Notes under the pieces: model-generated
What the model saw: the letters and a program-made list of their open reading frames with translations, nothing else
Told to the model about the DNA's origin: nothing
The model's database searches: none
Part shown: positions 5,152-7,101 of the stretch, piece by piece
How the letters are laid out: every line of letters begins with the position of its first letter
Numbering within the stretch: position 1 is the stretch's first letter
Program-made: the position numbers and the translations under genes
Origin: Bulleidia sp.
GTDB taxonomy: Bacteria > Bacillota_I > Bacilli_A > Erysipelotrichales > Erysipelotrichaceae
Assembly: GCA_016293365.1 (NCBI GenBank)
Contig: JAEDEK010000096.1
Coordinates: 1-7,101 of the forward strand
DNA: 7,101 nucleotides
Direction: 5' to 3'

Positions 5152-6627
5152 ATGAGCTTTCCAAAGAATTTTTTATGGGGTGGCGCAATTGCTGCCAACC
5201 AGTACGAAGGGGCGTGGCTGACAGATGGCAAACAGCCTAACGTAACCGATGTTCTTGTCGGTATCATGGCAAAGGATCCAGGCCTTGCATGGAATCCGGA
5301 AACAAAGAAGTACGAAATGAAGCTGAATCCTGACAAGGTATACCTTTCTCATGATGCGGTTGATGGATATCACCGTTATCGTGAGGACCTGAAGATGATG
5401 AAGGGTATGGGTTTCAACAGCTTCAGAACATCCATTTCCTGGGGAAGAATCTTCCCAAATGGCGATGAAACAGAACCAAACGAAGCAGGTCTGAAGTTCT
5501 ATGATGACATGTTTGACTGCATGAGAGAACTTGAAATGGAACCTGTCATCACATTATCCCACTACGAAACACCTCTGCATCTTGTTACAGAATATGGCGG
5601 ATGGTCCAATCCGAAACTGATCGGTTTCTGGATGAACTATGTAAAGACTGTATTCACACGTTATAAGGGCAAGGTCAGATACTGGCTGACATTCAATGAA
5701 GTCAACAACATGTTCCGTATCCCATTTGTATCCGGTGCGGTGCTTACCATCGATAATCCTGCAGATCCTTCCGATCCGATCGGCTCCACAACAGAACAGG
5801 ATAAATGGGATGCATTCCATAACATCGTTGTAGCCAACGCAATGACGGTTGAAGCCGGTCATGAAATTGACGCAGAAAATCAGATCGGATGCATGATGAC
5901 TGCATCTTCCGTTGCTACATATCCATATAACTGCGATCCGGAAAACATTCTTGGAACACTGGATGCACAGAGAAGAAACATCTTCTACATGGCTGACTGC
6001 TTCTGCCTTGGCATCATTCCGACATATCTCAACAAAGTCTGGAAGGAAGCAGGTGTCACTGTCACATTCACAGAAGAAGAACTCGCGCTGATCAAAAAGT
6101 ATACAGTCGACTTCCTCTCCTTCTCCTATTATCGTTCCACAACATTTGACAAGGATGTCAATCTGAAGGTAGATACAAGCGGACTTGTATGCCGTGACAA
6201 CCCATATCTGAAAGATCAGGCTCCAAAGCCATGGGGATGGGCTGTTGACCCTGCAGGTTTACGTTATACACTGAATGTTCTGTATGACAGATATCATCTG
6301 CCTCTGATGATTGTTGAAAACGGCGTTGGTCTGGATGAAAATCTCGATGAAGAAGGAAAGATCCACGATGACTTCCGTGTTCACTACATCGAAGAACATA
6401 TCAAAAATGTTCACGCTGCGATTGAAGATGGTGTTGACTGCCGCGGTTATCTGTACTGGGGTCCGATCGATGTTGTTTCTGCCGGAACAGGCGAAATGAA
6501 GAAGAGATATGGATTTGTCTATGTTGATCGTTTCAACGATGGACATGGCACTCTGGAAAGAAAGACAAAGGAATCCTACAATCGTTACAAGGAAATCATC
6601 GAATCCAACGGTGAAGTGCTTCTGTAA
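5152..6627 (+). CDS. GH1 6-phospho-beta-glucosidase
   Basis: This 491-residue cytoplasmic GH1 enzyme is related to the BglA/AscB type that cleaves 6-phospho-beta-glucosides imported by the PTS. The N-terminus FPKNFLWGGAIAANQYEG (3-20) is the family signature. The acid/base is E183 in TFNEVN and the nucleophile is E389 in VENG. S443 with K451-R-Y453 in VSAGTGEMKKRYG is the phosphate-binding motif. A444, after the serine, is the small residue usual in 6-phospho-beta-glucosidases; LacG-type galactosidases have Trp there. Length is normal and there is no signal peptide. GGAGG (5138-5142) sits nine bases before the ATG, so the start is secure. The gene stands alone between a divergent promoter and its own terminator. 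It is clearly diverged from the other GH1 gene here, differing in insertions and loop lengths, so the two are not a recent duplication. Confidence 0.95.
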   Translation: MSFPKNFLWGGAIAANQYEGAWLTDGKQPNVTDVLVGIMAKDPGLAWNPETKKYEMKLNPDKVYLSHDAVDGYHRYREDLKMMKGMGFNSFRTSISWGRIFPNGDETEPNEAGLKFYDDMFDCMRELEMEPVITLSHYETPLHLVTEYGGWSNPKLIGFWMNYVKTVFTRYKGKVRYWLTFNEVNNMFRIPFVSGAVLTIDNPADPSDPIGSTTEQDKWDAFHNIVVANAMTVEAGHEIDAENQIGCMMTASSVATYPYNCDPENILGTLDAQRRNIFYMADCFCLGIIPTYLNKVWKEAGVTVTFTEEELALIKKYTVDFLSFSYYRSTTFDKDVNLKVDTSGLVCRDNPYLKDQAPKPWGWAVDPAGLRYTLNVLYDRYHLPLMIVENGVGLDENLDEEGKIHDDFRVHYIEEHIKNVHAAIEDGVDCRGYLYWGPIDVVSAGTGEMKKRYGFVYVDRFNDGHGTLERKTKESYNRYKEIIESNGEVLL

Positions 6628-6633
6628 ATAGCC

Positions 6634-6660
6634 AAAGGGACTGTACATGCAGCCCCTTTT
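6634..6660 (+). terminator. Intrinsic terminator between convergent genes
   Basis: AAAGGG (6634-6639) pairs with CCCTTT (6654-6659). An A-C mismatch and a CTG/CAG extension close a six-base TACATG loop, and the T-rich TTTTCCTTT follows. It lies six bases after the second GH1 stop codon and four before the stop of the oppositely oriented HD-domain gene. It may serve both, although the minus-strand T-tract is only three bases. Confidence 0.75.
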
Positions 6661-6663
6661 CCT

Positions 6664-7101
6664 TTACAGTCGATACATGGAAGACAGAAGTCTTTTCCCG
6701 GATTCACTGGCAAACAGTTTCTCATATGCCTGATAGATCGCTTCCTTTTCATAGTTGCTTTCATGTGCATTGACAAGATAATCTGCTTCCAGAAGAATCT
6801 GATAATCCATATCATCGCAAAGATGATACGTATGATGATGTGATACGATCCAGGAAATCCTTTCAATCATTTCCGTCTGCACATCACTTCCCGCAAAGAA
6901 ACGTTCCACAAGCTCAGCACCTTCCTTTTCCTGCAGATGTCCGTTTGTATTGCCGTATTTTACACGGCACAAAGGGCATGCAATATCATGCACCACAGCA
7001 GAAAGTTCAAGAATCTGCTGTGTTTTTTCATCGAGATGTTCCATCTGTCCAATCAGCCTTGCATAGGCATGCACCTTCATGAAATGGGCAATATCATGCA
7101 G
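6664..7101 (-). CDS. HD-domain protein, 5' end cut by the window edge
   Basis: The visible 145 residues form an HD-superfamily metal-dependent phosphohydrolase-like domain. A first-helix histidine (DIAHFMKVHAYA), the HD doublet (VVHDIACP), HHHTYH and a late aspartate (LEADYLVN) appear in the expected order, so the metal site looks complete. The substrate is unknown; HD enzymes include nucleotidases and cyclic-nucleotide phosphodiesterases. The reading frame stays open to the window edge, beyond the internal ATG at 7080. The residues upstream of that ATG (LHDIAHF) carry the first conserved histidine, so the true start lies outside. The gene ends against the shared terminator and is convergent with the second GH1 gene, so no functional link is implied. 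Confidence 0.82.
   Translation of the reverse strand: MHDIAHFMKVHAYARLIGQMEHLDEKTQQILELSAVVHDIACPLCRVKYGNTNGHLQEKEGAELVERFFAGSDVQTEMIERISWIVSHHHTYHLCDDMDYQILLEADYLVNAHESNYEKEAIYQAYEKLFASESGKRLLSSMYRL

Noticed and set aside
167..6627. The two GH1 genes as a recent tandem duplication
   Set aside because: They are on opposite strands, separated by three other genes, and differ in loop lengths and in most residues outside the catalytic and phosphate-binding motifs.

Overview
This window looks like ordinary chromosomal DNA from a low-to-moderate GC, anaerobic Gram-positive (Firmicutes-type) bacterium. The signs are strong AGGAGG-type ribosome binding sites, canonical sigma-A -10 boxes (TATAAT), U-tailed intrinsic terminators, CcpA-type cre sites, two phospho-beta-glucosidase-type GH1 enzymes and an FprA-type flavodiiron protein. 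A gut-type lineage such as Erysipelotrichaceae or Lachnospiraceae is a guess; the sequence alone does not settle it.

Layout, left to right. Positions 1-166 are intergenic. They hold a predicted leftward promoter for a gene beyond the left edge, a cre-like site that fits the consensus fully, and the terminator of the first GH1 gene. Four genes then follow on the minus strand. In transcription order, from right to left, they are a DUF362 protein (4132-4998), a flavodiiron protein (2860-4011), a long-form AlaX alanyl-tRNA editing protein (1632-2801) and a GH1 6-phospho-beta-glycosidase (167-1591). Between 4999 and 5151 lies a divergent promoter region. It drives the DUF362 gene leftward and a second GH1 6-phospho-beta-glucosidase (5152-6627) rightward. 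A short convergent gap with a terminator (6628-6663) separates that gene from an HD-domain protein on the minus strand. The HD gene runs off the right edge.

The minus-strand genes look like separate transcription units rather than one operon. Strong terminators follow the DUF362 and flavodiiron genes, and each of the four genes has its own -10 box. The exception is the alaX to GH1 junction, which has only 40 bp and no terminator. There the GH1 promoter and a cre-like operator are embedded in the last codons of alaX.

Functionally, the two GH1 enzymes would hydrolyse phosphorylated beta-glucosides delivered by PTS transporters. No PTS gene is in the window. The cre sites suggest glucose-responsive control of the first GH1 gene and of the gene off the left edge. 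The flavodiiron protein would detoxify O2 or NO, AlaX would clear mischarged tRNA-Ala, and the DUF362 and HD proteins have no assigned role. I found no mobile element, CRISPR array, tRNA, rRNA or riboswitch, no stretch over 300 bp without a gene, and no convincing novel multi-gene system. The most interesting signals are regulatory.
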